Source: Natronosalvus rutilus
GTDB lineage: Archaea > Halobacteriota > Halobacteria > Halobacteriales > Natrialbaceae
Length of the DNA stretch: 58,468 nt
Assembly (NCBI RefSeq): GCF_024204665.1
Contig: NZ_CP100358.1
Location: 1-58,468, forward strand
Direction: 5' to 3'
The notes below the pieces were generated by a model. That model searched no databases and was not told the origin of the DNA. It was given only the letters and a program-made list of their open reading frames with translations. Position 1 is the first letter of the stretch. Every line of letters begins with the position of its first letter. Shown in pieces: positions 23,054 to 31,192 of this stretch. Made by a program: the position numbers and the translations under genes.

Positions 23054-23223
23054 CGGTCGACCTCACCTCGCGGAGCCCCGCAGTGCGGGCAGGGGCCGGG
23101 CTCGTCCGTGATCGCGACGTCCTCGAGGAACTCCCGGTCGTCCCGGGTCTCGTGGCTCCCGCTGACCTCGAGCTCGAAGCAGCCGTTCGGACACGAGAGG
23201 TCGATGGTGGTGTCAGTCTGCAT
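23050..23223 (-). CDS. Zinc mini-protein
   Basis: This is a 57-residue protein. CPNGC (about 11-15) and CPHC (about 45-48) could bind zinc. The start at 23223 lies inside the 3' end of the methyltransferase gene, an 11-base overlap. Part of the same operon. Confidence 0.5.
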   Translation of the reverse strand: MQTDTTIDLSCPNGCFELEVSGSHETRDDREFLEDVAITDEPGPCPHCGAPRGEVDR

Positions 23224-24763
23224 CGACCTCACCTCCGTCGGCCGGCGTCGGCTCGCCGTAGCTGTTGAGCGTCGGCTCGTCCGCGGTGAGCAGGTGTTCG
23301 CAAAGCGACTTCGCCATCGTGACGGGGACGGCGTTGCCGATCTGCTTGACCGTCTCGGTTTTGTTCCCGGCGATGTCGTATTCGTCAGGGAAGCCCATCG
23401 CCGCAGCGAGCTCGCGCGGCTCCAGCATTCGGAACCGAATATCCAGGCCCCACGGGTAGTGTTCGGGCAGGACCAGCGCCAGGCTGTCCCGGGCCGTGAT
23501 CGTCGGCATCGGGTCCTCGAGCGAGCGGGCCCCGGAGTTGCCGTGGTACTGTACCAGGTAGGGCGTGACGACGTGGCCGTCGGTGTTTTTCGCCGTGACG
23601 GTGTGGAGCGGTCGGTCCTCGGGGTCGTAGGCGGGGTTCGAGTGAAGCCCGCGGTAGGCCCCGTTCCGCGGCAGGACGAACGGCCGGGGCTCGATTTTGC
23701 TGATCGCCCCGCGGGTCGCGATGGTCGGGACGCCTTCCTCGGTGACGTCCTTCGGGAGCGCGTTCGATTGCTGACCGAGCAGGTACGGAGTTGCCAGGGC
23801 GAACGTCGGGTTCGTCCTGATCGTCCCCATCGGCTCGTCGACTGACTGGTGAGCGTCTGACCGGCCGTAGTACTTCACGAGGAAGGGCTCGCCCCGTTCG
23901 GCGACGACCTCCTCGGTGACGTCCTCGAGGGCGACCGGCTCCTGTTGCATCGCTTCGACGTCGGCTTTCGTGAGCTCGGCGACGGCCTCGGCGAACGGCT
24001 CGAGATCGGCCGCGCCGTGCCGGCGGATGCCGTCAGCGATACGCTGCATCGTGTTGTTCACCAGCGGCCGGTCGCGCGTCCAGATGCTCTCGCCCGGGTC
24101 CGACCAGTCGATCACCTCCGCGGCCGCCCGCCAGGGCTCGGTCCCCGGCTCCTCGCCATCGCGACTGTGCGTCGGTTCGGGGAAGGTAGCCCGCGCCCCG
24201 AGCCGCCCGATCACGAATAGCCGTTCCCTCGAGGTGGCCTCGCCGTAGTCGGCCGCGTTGAGCACGCGCCAGTCGACGCTGTAGCCGATGGCGTGCAGCG
24301 CCGTCACCCAGGCGTCGAATAGCTCACCGTTCCGGGTCGGCTGGCCGTCCTCGTCGACGGGGCCCCAGCTTTCGAGCTCCTTGACGTTCTCGACGAGGAT
24401 GGTTTGCGGCCGGATCTTCTGTGCCCAGTCGACGATGTGCCAGGGGGAAGCCCGCTTTTGCTCGTCGACGGGCTTGCCGCCCCGGGCGTTGCTGAAGTGG
24501 GTACACTCGGGAGCGCCCACGAGGATCTTGACCTCGCCCGGCGTTACGACGTTCGGCGGGTGCAGCTCCTCCACCTTCGCGTTCCGGTGTTCGGCCCACT
24601 CGTGGTTTTGCTGATGGGTCTCGATGGCGGTCGTCCAGTGGTTGACCGCGACCAGGTCGACCTCGCGGCCCAGCCCTTCACACGCCAGGGCCAGCCCGGT
24701 CGATAGCCCGCCGGCCCCGCAAAAGAGGTCGACGGCCGTCACGGCGTCGTCGGCGTCACTCAT
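23213..24763 (-). CDS. C5-cytosine DNA methyltransferase
   Basis: This 516-residue enzyme has motif I DLFCGAGGLSTGL (12-24) and a catalytic loop GAPECTHFS with Cys87 as nucleophile. It has PEC instead of the usual PCQ. Motif VI ENV (125-127), SRERLFVIG (178-186) and the C-terminal GNAVPV are present. The region between about 230 and 420 is long and contains repeated GT(I/T)-type segments that probably form the target-recognition domain. It methylates cytosine in DNA, likely to protect the genome. Overlaps the zinc gene downstream and the gene upstream by 8 bases. Confidence 0.85.
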   Translation of the reverse strand: MSDADDAVTAVDLFCGAGGLSTGLALACEGLGREVDLVAVNHWTTAIETHQQNHEWAEHRNAKVEELHPPNVVTPGEVKILVGAPECTHFSNARGGKPVDEQKRASPWHIVDWAQKIRPQTILVENVKELESWGPVDEDGQPTRNGELFDAWVTALHAIGYSVDWRVLNAADYGEATSRERLFVIGRLGARATFPEPTHSRDGEEPGTEPWRAAAEVIDWSDPGESIWTRDRPLVNNTMQRIADGIRRHGAADLEPFAEAVAELTKADVEAMQQEPVALEDVTEEVVAERGEPFLVKYYGRSDAHQSVDEPMGTIRTNPTFALATPYLLGQQSNALPKDVTEEGVPTIATRGAISKIEPRPFVLPRNGAYRGLHSNPAYDPEDRPLHTVTAKNTDGHVVTPYLVQYHGNSGARSLEDPMPTITARDSLALVLPEHYPWGLDIRFRMLEPRELAAAMGFPDEYDIAGNKTETVKQIGNAVPVTMAKSLCEHLLTADEPTLNSYGEPTPADGGEVDAD

Positions 24764-25079
24764 CGCCGGCTTCCTCCTCGAGGGCGTCGGCCAGCGCGGA
24801 GATCTCCGGCTTCGTGAACGGGCCCCCGCAGTCGAACGCTTCCCGGGGCTCGAAGTCGGCGTCGTACTCCTTGAATAGCAGGTTGAGCACCTCGAAGCTC
24901 ACCCGCCCGTTCGAGGCGTTCTCGAGCTTCTTGCCGGTCAGCGCGTAGTACGCACGGTTCTTCTCGTACTTTCGAAGCGGCCGGTAGCCGCCCCGGACGT
25001 CTGACTCGATCAGCCGACGGATCTGCTTTCGGAGCCCGCTGACCGTCGACGGCTCGAGGTCGTCGTCGTCAGTTGGCAT
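24756..25079 (-). CDS. Hypothetical protein
   Basis: This is a 107-residue protein with a basic helical front (VSGLRKQIRRLIESDVRGGYRPLRKYEKNRAYYALTG) followed by an acidic half (FKEYDADFEPREAFDCGG). It is coupled to the methyltransferase gene and could be an accessory or a DNA-binding helper. Not recognised. Confidence 0.5.
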   Translation of the reverse strand: MPTDDDDLEPSTVSGLRKQIRRLIESDVRGGYRPLRKYEKNRAYYALTGKKLENASNGRVSFEVLNLLFKEYDADFEPREAFDCGGPFTKPEISALADALEEEAGDE

Positions 25080-25569
25080 CGGCTTTCACCTCCCCGCCGT
25101 GCTCCCGGAGGAGCGCGGTGACGTCCGCCTCCGATAGCTGGTCGCCGTCGGTGATCGCCCCCCAGGGAACCTCGCCGATGTCGAGACGGTACAGCAGGTC
25201 GAACGGGTACAGCTTCGTCAGCGGGAACGGATGCTTTTCGGCGAAGCCGTACAGATCAGTGCTCGCGACCTGGGCCTTGTTGTTGCTGCTCATCGACTGG
25301 AACTGGATGTACTCGCCTCCGTAGCCGATCTCGCCCAGGATGTTCCGCTCACCGTCGAAGCGGGTCAGCATCAGGTACAGGTACTGGCCGCGTTCCTGCA
25401 GGTGGAAACGGATGGTTTTCGTCTCGTAGCTCGTCTCGCTGACGGTCACCTCGTACAGTGACGGGAGGTCCGTCTCGTCGACGTCGTCGACGCTGACCGG
25501 CCCGCCTTCCTGAAGGGCCTCGGCCGCGGACGGATCAGCGCCCAGGGCGTAGGTCTCCTCCTCACTCAT
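25069..25569 (-). CDS. Hypothetical protein
   Basis: This is a 166-residue protein: an acidic N-terminus, then a beta-rich region with SYETKTIRFHLQERGQYLYLMLTRFDGERNILGEIG, and a C-terminal helix. The ATG at 25569 is preferred to a GTG nine bases upstream. No family was recognised. Confidence 0.5.
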   Translation of the reverse strand: MSEEETYALGADPSAAEALQEGGPVSVDDVDETDLPSLYEVTVSETSYETKTIRFHLQERGQYLYLMLTRFDGERNILGEIGYGGEYIQFQSMSSNNKAQVASTDLYGFAEKHPFPLTKLYPFDLLYRLDIGEVPWGAITDGDQLSEADVTALLREHGGEVKADAN

Positions 25570-26002
25570 CGTCCTCACCCCCCTCTGCGTCGACTGTTAC
25601 CGGGTCGGCCTTCCGGCAGCACTCCTTGCAGTCCTCACCGTCGACGTAGGCGGCTCCCTCCTGGACGGGCGTCCCGCGCCCGGTCGGGTAGAAGCCGTAC
25701 TTCCCGCAGAGACTGCGGCCGTCCTCGCCGAAGATGTGCTGGACGTGGGCGTTCCCTGGCGCACCCCAAAGGAGGTCGGGCGTCTCCAGGACGCCGGCCT
25801 CGTCGATGGCGATGGCGAGCTTCCGGGCCCGGTCAGGACTGAAGCCGTCGAGCTTCGAGAGTCGGGCGGGCGAGTAGCCGGCCGGGATGTCGGTCACGAC
25901 CTCACGCAGCTCCTCGGTGCTGTCGAACTCGCCGGCGATCACCGCGGCCGTCGCCTCACCGATGCCGTTGACTTCCTCGAGGCGATCAGCGAGCTCACTC
26001 AT
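25562..26002 (-). CDS. Helix-hairpin-helix and zinc protein
   Basis: This is a 146-residue protein. Residues 1-60 hold two helix-hairpin-helix motifs (LEEVNGIGEATAAVIAGEF and LSKLDGFSPDRARKLAIAI), a general DNA-binding arrangement. The C-terminal part has CGKYGFYPTGRG and CKECC, probably a zinc site. It may be a DNA structure-binding protein. An alternative start six bases upstream (26008) exists. Confidence 0.6.
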   Translation of the reverse strand: MSELADRLEEVNGIGEATAAVIAGEFDSTEELREVVTDIPAGYSPARLSKLDGFSPDRARKLAIAIDEAGVLETPDLLWGAPGNAHVQHIFGEDGRSLCGKYGFYPTGRGTPVQEGAAYVDGEDCKECCRKADPVTVDAEGGEDDE

Positions 26003-26234
26003 CGCCATCGCCCCCTGCGGTCTCGTAGTTGATCTGGACCATCCCCGGGACCTCCAGGCCGCCGGCTTGTTCAACGCCGGCGTCGATGAGCGCCTCCCCG
26101 ACGGCCTCGAAGTCGACGTCGTCGGCATCGGCCTCGATCACGAAGTGACCGCCCCCGTTCTGGTAGTGGGTCACGCTGTCCGGGTCAGCGCCCTCGATCT
26201 GCTCAACCGCCTCGGTGACGTCGGACTTACTCAT
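25995..26234 (-). CDS. Hypothetical protein
   Basis: This is a 79-residue acidic protein with an N-terminal helix TEAVEQIEGADPDSVT and a GHFVIEADADDVDFEAVGEALIDAGVEQAGG core. It resembles a small ferredoxin-like fold. The start MSKSD is chosen over a GTG nine bases upstream. It overlaps both neighbours. Confidence 0.45.
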   Translation of the reverse strand: MSKSDVTEAVEQIEGADPDSVTHYQNGGGHFVIEADADDVDFEAVGEALIDAGVEQAGGLEVPGMVQINYETAGGDGDE

Positions 26235-26442
26235 CGTCACCACCGTCCTCGAGGTCGTCCAGGTAGCCGCGCATGCAGTCAGCCGAGCAAAGGTAGCTCG
26301 TCACGACACCCAGGCCGTCGTCCGGCTCGTGTACGTGGGTGAAGAAGGGCGTCTCGCCCGCCTCTTTCGCCTCGAGATCGCCGTGCCAGATTTCGTCGGC
26401 GAACTCGTGATCGCACTCGGGGCCTTTACACGTCAGCGCCAT
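26227..26442 (-). CDS. Zinc-finger mini-protein
   Basis: This is a 71-residue protein. CKGPEC (5-10) with HEF and H-rich FFTHVHEP, then CSADC (about 53-57), is a probable zinc finger. It is followed by an acidic helix. The ATG overlaps the stop of the upstream gene in a TAATG arrangement. Confidence 0.55.
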   Translation of the reverse strand: MALTCKGPECDHEFADEIWHGDLEAKEAGETPFFTHVHEPDDGLGVVTSYLCSADCMRGYLDDLEDGGDDE

Positions 26443-26804
26443 TAGGCATCGCCCTCCTCGTCCGCCTCGTCTGGCTGGAGGGCCCGAAGCCGGTCGGTCC
26501 ATCCGTTCTCCTCGGCCATCGTCAGCGCCGCCTCGAAGTCAGCGGCCGCCTCCTCGGCGTCCTCGCCGCGGCCCTCGAGGAGGAGCTCGTCCTGATCGCG
26601 GGTGGCGGTGCCGCGCTTGACCTTCGCCCGGACCTTCACGCCGTGATCGAGGGGCTCCTTCCGGCCGGCCTCGTACTCGAGTGAGTCGGTGTCGTCGCCG
26701 TCGGTGAGGGTCGCCTGGTTCTGGTTCGGTTCGTCCGTCGTGTCGTGATTGCCTGTTACCATGTTTGGGTCTGCGTCTGCGGTTGATTCGCTCGCGTTAC
26801 TCAT
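26442..26804 (-). CDS. Acidic hypothetical protein
   Basis: This is a 120-residue protein. The Ser/Asp/Asn-rich N-terminus (1-45) is likely disordered, and the core is KVRAKVKRGTATRDQDELLLEGRGEDAEEA. It shares overlaps with both neighbours. No known family. Confidence 0.45.
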   Translation of the reverse strand: MSNASESTADADPNMVTGNHDTTDEPNQNQATLTDGDDTDSLEYEAGRKEPLDHGVKVRAKVKRGTATRDQDELLLEGRGEDAEEAAADFEAALTMAEENGWTDRLRALQPDEADEEGDA

Positions 26805-27384
26805 CGACGAGGGCTTCCTCGGCCTTGCACACCCGCTTGAAGCGGGTGCTGTCCGGCTCCGCCCCCTCCGGGTGATGCCGCGCCTTCAGCTTCCGGGCGA
26901 CCGTGCTCACGATCTCCGGGTCGGCGTCGGGTGCCACGCCCAGGACCTCGTGAGGTGGCTCCTCGGCGACGACGGCGTCGTCGTCCGCTGCCGGGAGAGC
27001 CGCCGCAGCGAACTGCGACTGCCCGGTTTTCACCTTCCGGTCGCCGGCCTTCCGGGTCTCCTTCATCCACATGAATACCTCCCTGACGTTGTCGCGGAGG
27101 TGGGTGTAGTCGTCACACCCCACCACGAACTGATCGCCGTCCTTCGTCCACCGGAGAACGAAGCCGGGGTCGTCAGGGCGGGCGTTGTGCAGCGGGAGCC
27201 CGTTCGATTTGGTGTGGCCGTTCCCGATGGATGCCCGGAACTTGTCAGCGCCCAGGCGGTCCATTTCGCGGGCGAGCTGCTTGGTCGTCTGCCCGAGGTT
27301 CGCCTGGTAGGCGCTCGTCGACGAGCGCTTCCCTTCGGGCGTCCGCGGGAGCTCTGGTGGCCAGTCGATGCCGGTGTCAGTCAT
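26797..27384 (-). CDS. Protein with J-domain-like C-terminus
   Basis: This is a 195-residue protein. The C-terminal 55 residues match the J-domain order HEVLGVAPDADPEIVSTVARKLKARHHPE, with HPE in place of the canonical HPD that activates DnaK, then FKRVCKAEEALVDE. The N-terminal 130 residues are unassigned and basic. A real J-domain would recruit host Hsp70 to replication or assembly complexes; the altered HPD could abolish this. Overlaps both neighbours. Confidence 0.55.
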   Translation of the reverse strand: MTDTGIDWPPELPRTPEGKRSSTSAYQANLGQTTKQLAREMDRLGADKFRASIGNGHTKSNGLPLHNARPDDPGFVLRWTKDGDQFVVGCDDYTHLRDNVREVFMWMKETRKAGDRKVKTGQSQFAAAALPAADDDAVVAEEPPHEVLGVAPDADPEIVSTVARKLKARHHPEGAEPDSTRFKRVCKAEEALVDE

Positions 27385-28120
27385 CGGCCGGCTCGCCTCC
27401 GAAGCTGTCCAGGCCGGACTGATCCTCCTCGCGTTCCTCCTCGTCTTCTTCCTCGGGGACCTCCGTGTGCGGGAGGATCACCTCGTTGACGAACTTGGCG
27501 AACTTCTCGGTGTCCAGGTCCCAGGCCGCGACGTAGCCCGACCGGGTGACCATCATTTTGGTGATGTACCCCTCGAAGTTGCCCTCGAGCCCGAGCTGGT
27601 TGCTCGCGGAATCGCCCAGGGTGTCGTTGAGGACGTCCGAGTTACCGTACAGGGTGCCGCGGACGAAGCCCTCGGGCCCGAGCGCCCACTCCGAAGCGTC
27701 CGGATAGGCGTCACGGAGCGAGATCAGGTCGACCTCGGCCCGCGTGATCCGGGCGGTCCCCTGCTCGGCGATCAGGTAAAAGACGAACTCGCCGACTGAC
27801 CGCTCGGCGACCACGTACCGGTTCGGGACGCAAATCCAGTTCGTCTGGTGGGCCTCTTTCCTACGGGCGCTTACTGTCCCGATCTCGTTGTTCTCACCGT
27901 CCACCCGAGTCTTGTCGACTTCGATGGCTTCCTCGCGGGCCGCTTTCCCGCTGGTCGCGATGTACTCGCCCTCGAGGTCGCGATGGGTGTCGGTCGCTTG
28001 AATCACTGTCGCGAGCTCGAACTCGCCCTCCATGCGGGTGTACCCCGCCGTAGTGGGCTCGCCGAACTCGCACCATTCGTCTTCGGGGATGCCGATCACC
28101 CCGCTGTTTAGGTCTGGCAT
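27377..28120 (-). CDS. Hypothetical beta-rich protein
   Basis: This is a 247-residue protein and the first gene of the 22508-28120 block. It has many strands, including FVFYLIAEQGTARITRAEVDLISL and GYITKMMVTRSGYVAAWDL, and an acidic Glu-rich tail. The leaderless start follows a TATA-like TTTTATAAGG about 26 nt upstream. No family was recognised. Confidence 0.5.
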   Translation of the reverse strand: MPDLNSGVIGIPEDEWCEFGEPTTAGYTRMEGEFELATVIQATDTHRDLEGEYIATSGKAAREEAIEVDKTRVDGENNEIGTVSARRKEAHQTNWICVPNRYVVAERSVGEFVFYLIAEQGTARITRAEVDLISLRDAYPDASEWALGPEGFVRGTLYGNSDVLNDTLGDSASNQLGLEGNFEGYITKMMVTRSGYVAAWDLDTEKFAKFVNEVILPHTEVPEEEDEEEREEDQSGLDSFGGEPADD

Positions 28121-28142
28121 GACCAGTAAGACAACGAACTTA

Positions 28143-28165
28143 CACCCTTATAAAATTACCTGACA
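28143..28165 (-). promoter_or_regulatory. Promoter of the 28120 operon
   Basis: On the minus strand TTTTATAAGG lies about 26 nt before the ATG at 28120, preceded by GTCAGGTAA (28156-28164 on the other strand). This is the same 9-mer as at 7842, 13695 and 15295. Confidence 0.6.
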
Positions 28166-28219
28166 TAGCCCAATAAGCACTCTCGGGCATTGTCTCAACT
28201 TGTAAGAAGGGGTCCGCAG

Positions 28220-28453
28220 TTACGCTCGCTCGCCCGTGTGGTCGAAGTGATCCTCCCAGGACATGACCGCCGGCGGGTACTCGATGGCGTCGTTGTCACC
28301 GTCACCGTAGCCGGTCCAGCCCGTGCGTTCGGCCTCGGTCAGCAGGTGATCGAAGCGCGTCGTGATGAGTGCGGCCGTCCCCGCGCCCAGGAAGTCCCGG
28401 AAGCGGTAGATCGTGACGTCCGCCCCGCTGTCGGTCGTGAGGTGGGTCGCCAT
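28220..28453 (-). CDS. Hypothetical protein
   Basis: This is a 77-residue protein with DVTIYRFRDFLGAGTAALITTRFDHLL in the middle and a polar Trp-containing end. It begins two bases after the stop of 28456-28698. Unknown. Confidence 0.45.
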   Translation of the reverse strand: MATHLTTDSGADVTIYRFRDFLGAGTAALITTRFDHLLTEAERTGWTGYGDGDNDAIEYPPAVMSWEDHFDHTGERA

Positions 28454-28455
28454 CG

Positions 28456-28698
28456 TCAGAACACCTCCTCGGCCGGCTTCATGCCGACGAGTCGCTCGTC
28501 GAGCGTGGCTCCGTTGACCGCCTGCTTTTGCGACCATCGGTTCGAGCCCAGGCGGGCCCGTCCCTGGATCACGTACCTCGTGAACTCTCCCTCGGCCCGC
28601 TTGATCTTGCAGATTCGGAGCTCGCGCCCCGCGCCCACGAACGTCTGATCTGCCTGTACTTCCCGGCCGGCCGGTGTCGTCTCGGTTTCGGTCGTCAT
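28456..28698 (-). CDS. Hypothetical basic protein
   Basis: This is an 80-residue protein with strands FVGAGRELRICKIKRAEG and TRYVIQGRARLG, ending VGMKPAEEVF. The ATG lies at the end of module copy 10 and fixes the start. Function is unknown. Confidence 0.5.
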   Translation of the reverse strand: MTTETETTPAGREVQADQTFVGAGRELRICKIKRAEGEFTRYVIQGRARLGSNRWSQKQAVNGATLDERLVGMKPAEEVF

Positions 28699-28764
28699 AG
28701 CCTGTTGACCTCAACTAATCGATGGACGGCTTCTACCTTAAGGGTTGTCGTTCGTGTTTAACCG
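28699..28764 (-). promoter_or_regulatory. Shared promoter module, copy 10
   Basis: CGGTTAAACACGAACGACAA, CCCTTAAGG and GAGGTCAACAGGCTATG. It has a single-base change in the operator (AACAC for ACCAC). Drives 28456 and 28220. Confidence 0.8.
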
Positions 28765-28793
28765 TGCCGTCAGTCGAAAAAGAGGTGGTCAGA

Positions 28794-28949
28794 TCAGTAC
28801 GGCTTGAGTCCGACCGCGCAGGCGAAGCACGCCCCGGCTGGGGAGTGCTTGCTGTACCAGTCACCGCAGGTACACTGCTGTACCTCACCCTCGCCGTGAA
28901 GTTCCTCGGCCTCCTCGCGGGACTTTGGCGGTGATGCTCGGCGTGGCAT
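28794..28949 (-). CDS. 51-residue zinc mini-protein
   Basis: This gene encodes 51 residues: CTCGDWY (about 26-32) and CFAC (about 41-44) form a probable zinc ribbon. Its ATG abuts the stop of 28950-29219, so it is the second gene of that cassette. Role is unknown. Confidence 0.55.
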   Translation of the reverse strand: MPRRASPPKSREEAEELHGEGEVQQCTCGDWYSKHSPAGACFACAVGLKPY

Positions 28950-29219
28950 CTACTGCGCCCCCGTGTTGATCGTCACCGAGACGACGCTGCCGTCGTGTTT
29001 CCCGGGGACGTACTTCACCTGGCCCGCTTGCTCGAGGGGTTCGTCGACGGTCAGGTGGCCGGCGTCGACGGCGTCGTCGACGCGGTCCTGGATGGTCGCC
29101 AGCGCCCCGACCGGGATGTCCGGCCGTTCCTGGTTCATCACCGCGAAGGGGCCGTCCGCATCAGGGTACACTCCGAAGGTGAGCTCGCGTTCGTTCGTTG
29201 CTGCGTCGTGTTCTGTCAT
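28950..29219 (-). CDS. Hypothetical acidic protein
   Basis: This is an 89-residue protein: beta-strand rich front LTFGVYPDADGPFAVMNQ, a helix VGALATIQDRVDDAVDAG and a strand SVVSVTINTG. The ATG is set by module copy 11. Unknown. Confidence 0.5.
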   Translation of the reverse strand: MTEHDAATNERELTFGVYPDADGPFAVMNQERPDIPVGALATIQDRVDDAVDAGHLTVDEPLEQAGQVKYVPGKHDGSVVSVTINTGAQ

Positions 29220-29284
29220 AGCCTGTTGACCTCAACTAATCGATGGACAGCTTCTACCTTAAGGGTTGTCCTTCGTGGTTAAGC
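29220..29284 (-). promoter_or_regulatory. Shared promoter module, copy 11
   Basis: CTTAACCACGAAGGACAACC, CTTAAGG and GAGGTCAACAGGCTATG, with CTTAACC instead of GTTAACC. Confidence 0.85.
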
Positions 29285-29462
29285 GTGGGTGAGAAGGGAA
29301 GCTGACCGGTGAGGAGAGGTGGGAGGAAGGGAAGGTGTGACAGTCCTCCTCGGAATCCGGCCTCGATCACGGAGGCAACGACGGTGCCGAAGGCGAAAAC
29401 ACCCCGGCGAGTGAAAAGAGAACCGCGGGTACTATCAACGTAATCCTACCCAGGGAGCTCAC

Positions 29463-29566
29463 CGTGAGGGACCTCCCCCGGAACAACTCCGTAACAGCAC
29501 TGTTTCGACCCTTGTTACCGCGGGGGAGTGACGTCCCCGGGAGCAACCCCGTAACACCGCTGATCC
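29463..29566. repeat. Imperfect direct repeat containing iterons
   Basis: The segments 29463-29506 and 29525-29566 align along their length, from GTGAGGGACCTCCCCCGGAA versus GAGTGACGTCCCCGGGAGCA to the iterons GTAACAGCACTGTTTC and GTAACACCGCTGATCC. The duplicated unit carries one degenerate iteron each. Confidence 0.6.
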
Positions 29567-29848
29567 AACCTCGTAACACGACTGTTACACCCCAGGAAAG
29601 TGACTTGTCATAGAATCCGCGGAGTAACAGCGTTGTTACGGAGTTGGTGGCCCGGGACGGTACTACCGTACCCTACTTTCGTAGAAAGTCCGGTCCGGTC
29701 CCGTTGCTAACTGTTACAGCTTGTATCAATAGCGGTTATATGCAACCACTATCTCATTACCGGGGCTTATCTTGGGTTCGTGGGTGTGGCTCGGTTTTCG
29801 GTGTCTCTGTAACGCCTTACGGGGGGGTCCCTGTAACAACGCTGTTAC
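29491..29848. other. Iteron cluster, putative replication origin
   Basis: The inverted repeat GTAACA-N4-TGTTAC occurs exactly at 29573-29588, 29624-29639 and 29833-29848. It is degenerate at 29491-29506 and 29551-29566, and half sites lie at 29513-29518, 29712-29717 and 29809-29814. This non-coding stretch of about 530 bases (29285-29816) lies between promoter module 11 and two likely replication genes. Such iteron groups typically bind initiator or partition proteins. The last iteron lies in the 3' end of the 29817-30179 gene. Confidence 0.6.
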
Positions 29849-30179
29849 GGGGTTGTGTCGGGGTGGGTTCGTCCACTCGTGGTGAGTCCTGTATATCCTC
29901 CGGTTCCGGCTCCTCCTCCTTCTGGGGAGAGTCAGCCGGTGGCGTTCCGGCTTTCCGGGCCTGGGCGATCTGCGTCTGGACGCTCTTGACGAGCTCGTCG
30001 TCGTCGAGCGTGATCTGCACCTCCTTCCCGAGTGTGTCAGTGTTCGGCGTGACGATCACGTCGTGAGCCTCCGCGGCTTCCCGGCTCGCCTCGAGGCGCT
30101 CGGGCGTCGGGTTGTGATCGTCCGGGACGGCGTACAGCACCTTCCGGCGTTCCTCGTCGAGTGTCCCGCAGTCAGTCAT
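29817..30179 (-). CDS. Hypothetical protein, coupled to coiled-coil wHTH gene
   Basis: This is a 120-residue protein. An N-terminal alpha/beta part (VLYAVPDDHNPTPERLEASREAAEAH, then EVQITLDDDELVKSVQTQI) is followed by a Pro/Glu-rich tail ending NSVVTGTPP, the last codons of which are part of an iteron. The start overlaps the stop of 30176-30910 by ATGA. The overlap with the iteron cluster suggests a replication or partition accessory. Not recognised. Confidence 0.5.
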   Translation of the reverse strand: MTDCGTLDEERRKVLYAVPDDHNPTPERLEASREAAEAHDVIVTPNTDTLGKEVQITLDDDELVKSVQTQIAQARKAGTPPADSPQKEEEPEPEDIQDSPRVDEPTPTQPRNSVVTGTPP

Positions 30180-30910
30180 AGCAGGGTCACCCGGTCAGGG
30201 TCGGCCAGCTTCACCATCTTGAACGTTGAGCTGCTGTCCGGCGTCGGCTTCTCGTGGTACTCGAAGGCACCGCCGGTGATATGCTCACGGCCGGCGGAGT
30301 CGGTGACCTCCTCAACTTCCTCGGTCTCGGTGACCGAGAGCTTCGCGAGGGCCTTCATCGCCCGGTACACTTCGGCGTTGTGCAGGGTCTCACCGGTCGC
30401 CGCCTGCAGGTCGACTTTCAGGGCGATCTTGTTGTAGCGCCCGCGGGTGTGGTTCGTCGAGATCACCTGGCCGGCCTGGACGTGTTGTGACCAGTCCCCC
30501 CAGTGCTCGAAGATCGTCACCGCCCGCAGTTTCGAGGTGTTGCCCGCGAGAAGGTCCTGGCGTTCGTCCTCACTCATCGAGGCGTACTTCTCGAGGATGG
30601 TCATATCCTCGTAGTAGTTCCCTGATCGCGGGTCCGTCGGGTCGTCCCCGTCGAGGCGGGCCTGGACGTCGTTGAGGGTCGCGGTCAGTCCGCGGATGGT
30701 CTCCTGTTGTTCACTGACGTCGCTCGCCAGGTCTCGGGTAACCTGTTGCCAGCCGCGGACCTCGTCGCGAAGGTCCTGGACCTCCTCTTTGAGCTCGTCC
30801 GGCGTCAGTTCATCGCACGGTTCATCCTGGCCCTGGCCCTCGATCTCCTCGAGTGTATCGAGCGAGTCGAGGAAGGACCGGTCGTCGTCCGTCAGATTGT
30901 CCGCTGTCAT
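30176..30910 (-). CDS. Coiled-coil plus winged-helix protein, candidate replication initiator
   Basis: This is a 244-residue protein. The N-terminal 95 residues form a long coiled coil (ELKEEVQDLRDEVRGWQQ and ETIRGLTATLNDVQARL). The C-terminal 90 residues look like a winged helix: YNKIALKVDLQAATGETLHNAEVYRAMKALAKL, then a beta wing. Similar coiled-coil/wHTH proteins occur on haloarchaeal plasmids near origins. It lies directly next to the iterons and has its own palindromic TATA GGTTTATAAACC and Shine-Dalgarno GAGGTAACAGGAC. Confidence 0.55.
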   Translation of the reverse strand: MTADNLTDDDRSFLDSLDTLEEIEGQGQDEPCDELTPDELKEEVQDLRDEVRGWQQVTRDLASDVSEQQETIRGLTATLNDVQARLDGDDPTDPRSGNYYEDMTILEKYASMSEDERQDLLAGNTSKLRAVTIFEHWGDWSQHVQAGQVISTNHTRGRYNKIALKVDLQAATGETLHNAEVYRAMKALAKLSVTETEEVEEVTDSAGREHITGGAFEYHEKPTPDSSSTFKMVKLADPDRVTLL

Positions 30911-30952
30911 GTCCTGTTACCTCACGAACACGGGCCGCGTGACGGAGACGGG

Positions 30953-30968
30953 AGGATAGGTTTATAAA
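30953..30968 (-). promoter_or_regulatory. Palindromic TATA of the putative initiator gene
   Basis: GGTTTATAAACC lies about 48-60 bases upstream of the ATG at 30910, which is preceded by GAGGTAACAGGACATG. This leaves a short 5' leader. Confidence 0.5.
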
Positions 30969-31192
30969 CCGCGAAACCGAAAAACCACCCGGCGAGACGG
31001 CGAGGTCCCGGCGGTGGGCTTCCCGTTCTCCAAACTTGTACTGCGCGACCATTTGTGTTCAGTTCCAACTGTGCTTGCCGCATCTATATATATCTACCTA
31101 ACAGGTCAAACGCTCGCATTACCGATTATGCATTCGTGAGAACGAGAGAAGTATCTAACCGAAAAGGCCGTCGTTGGCCGGTGTACGGCGTG

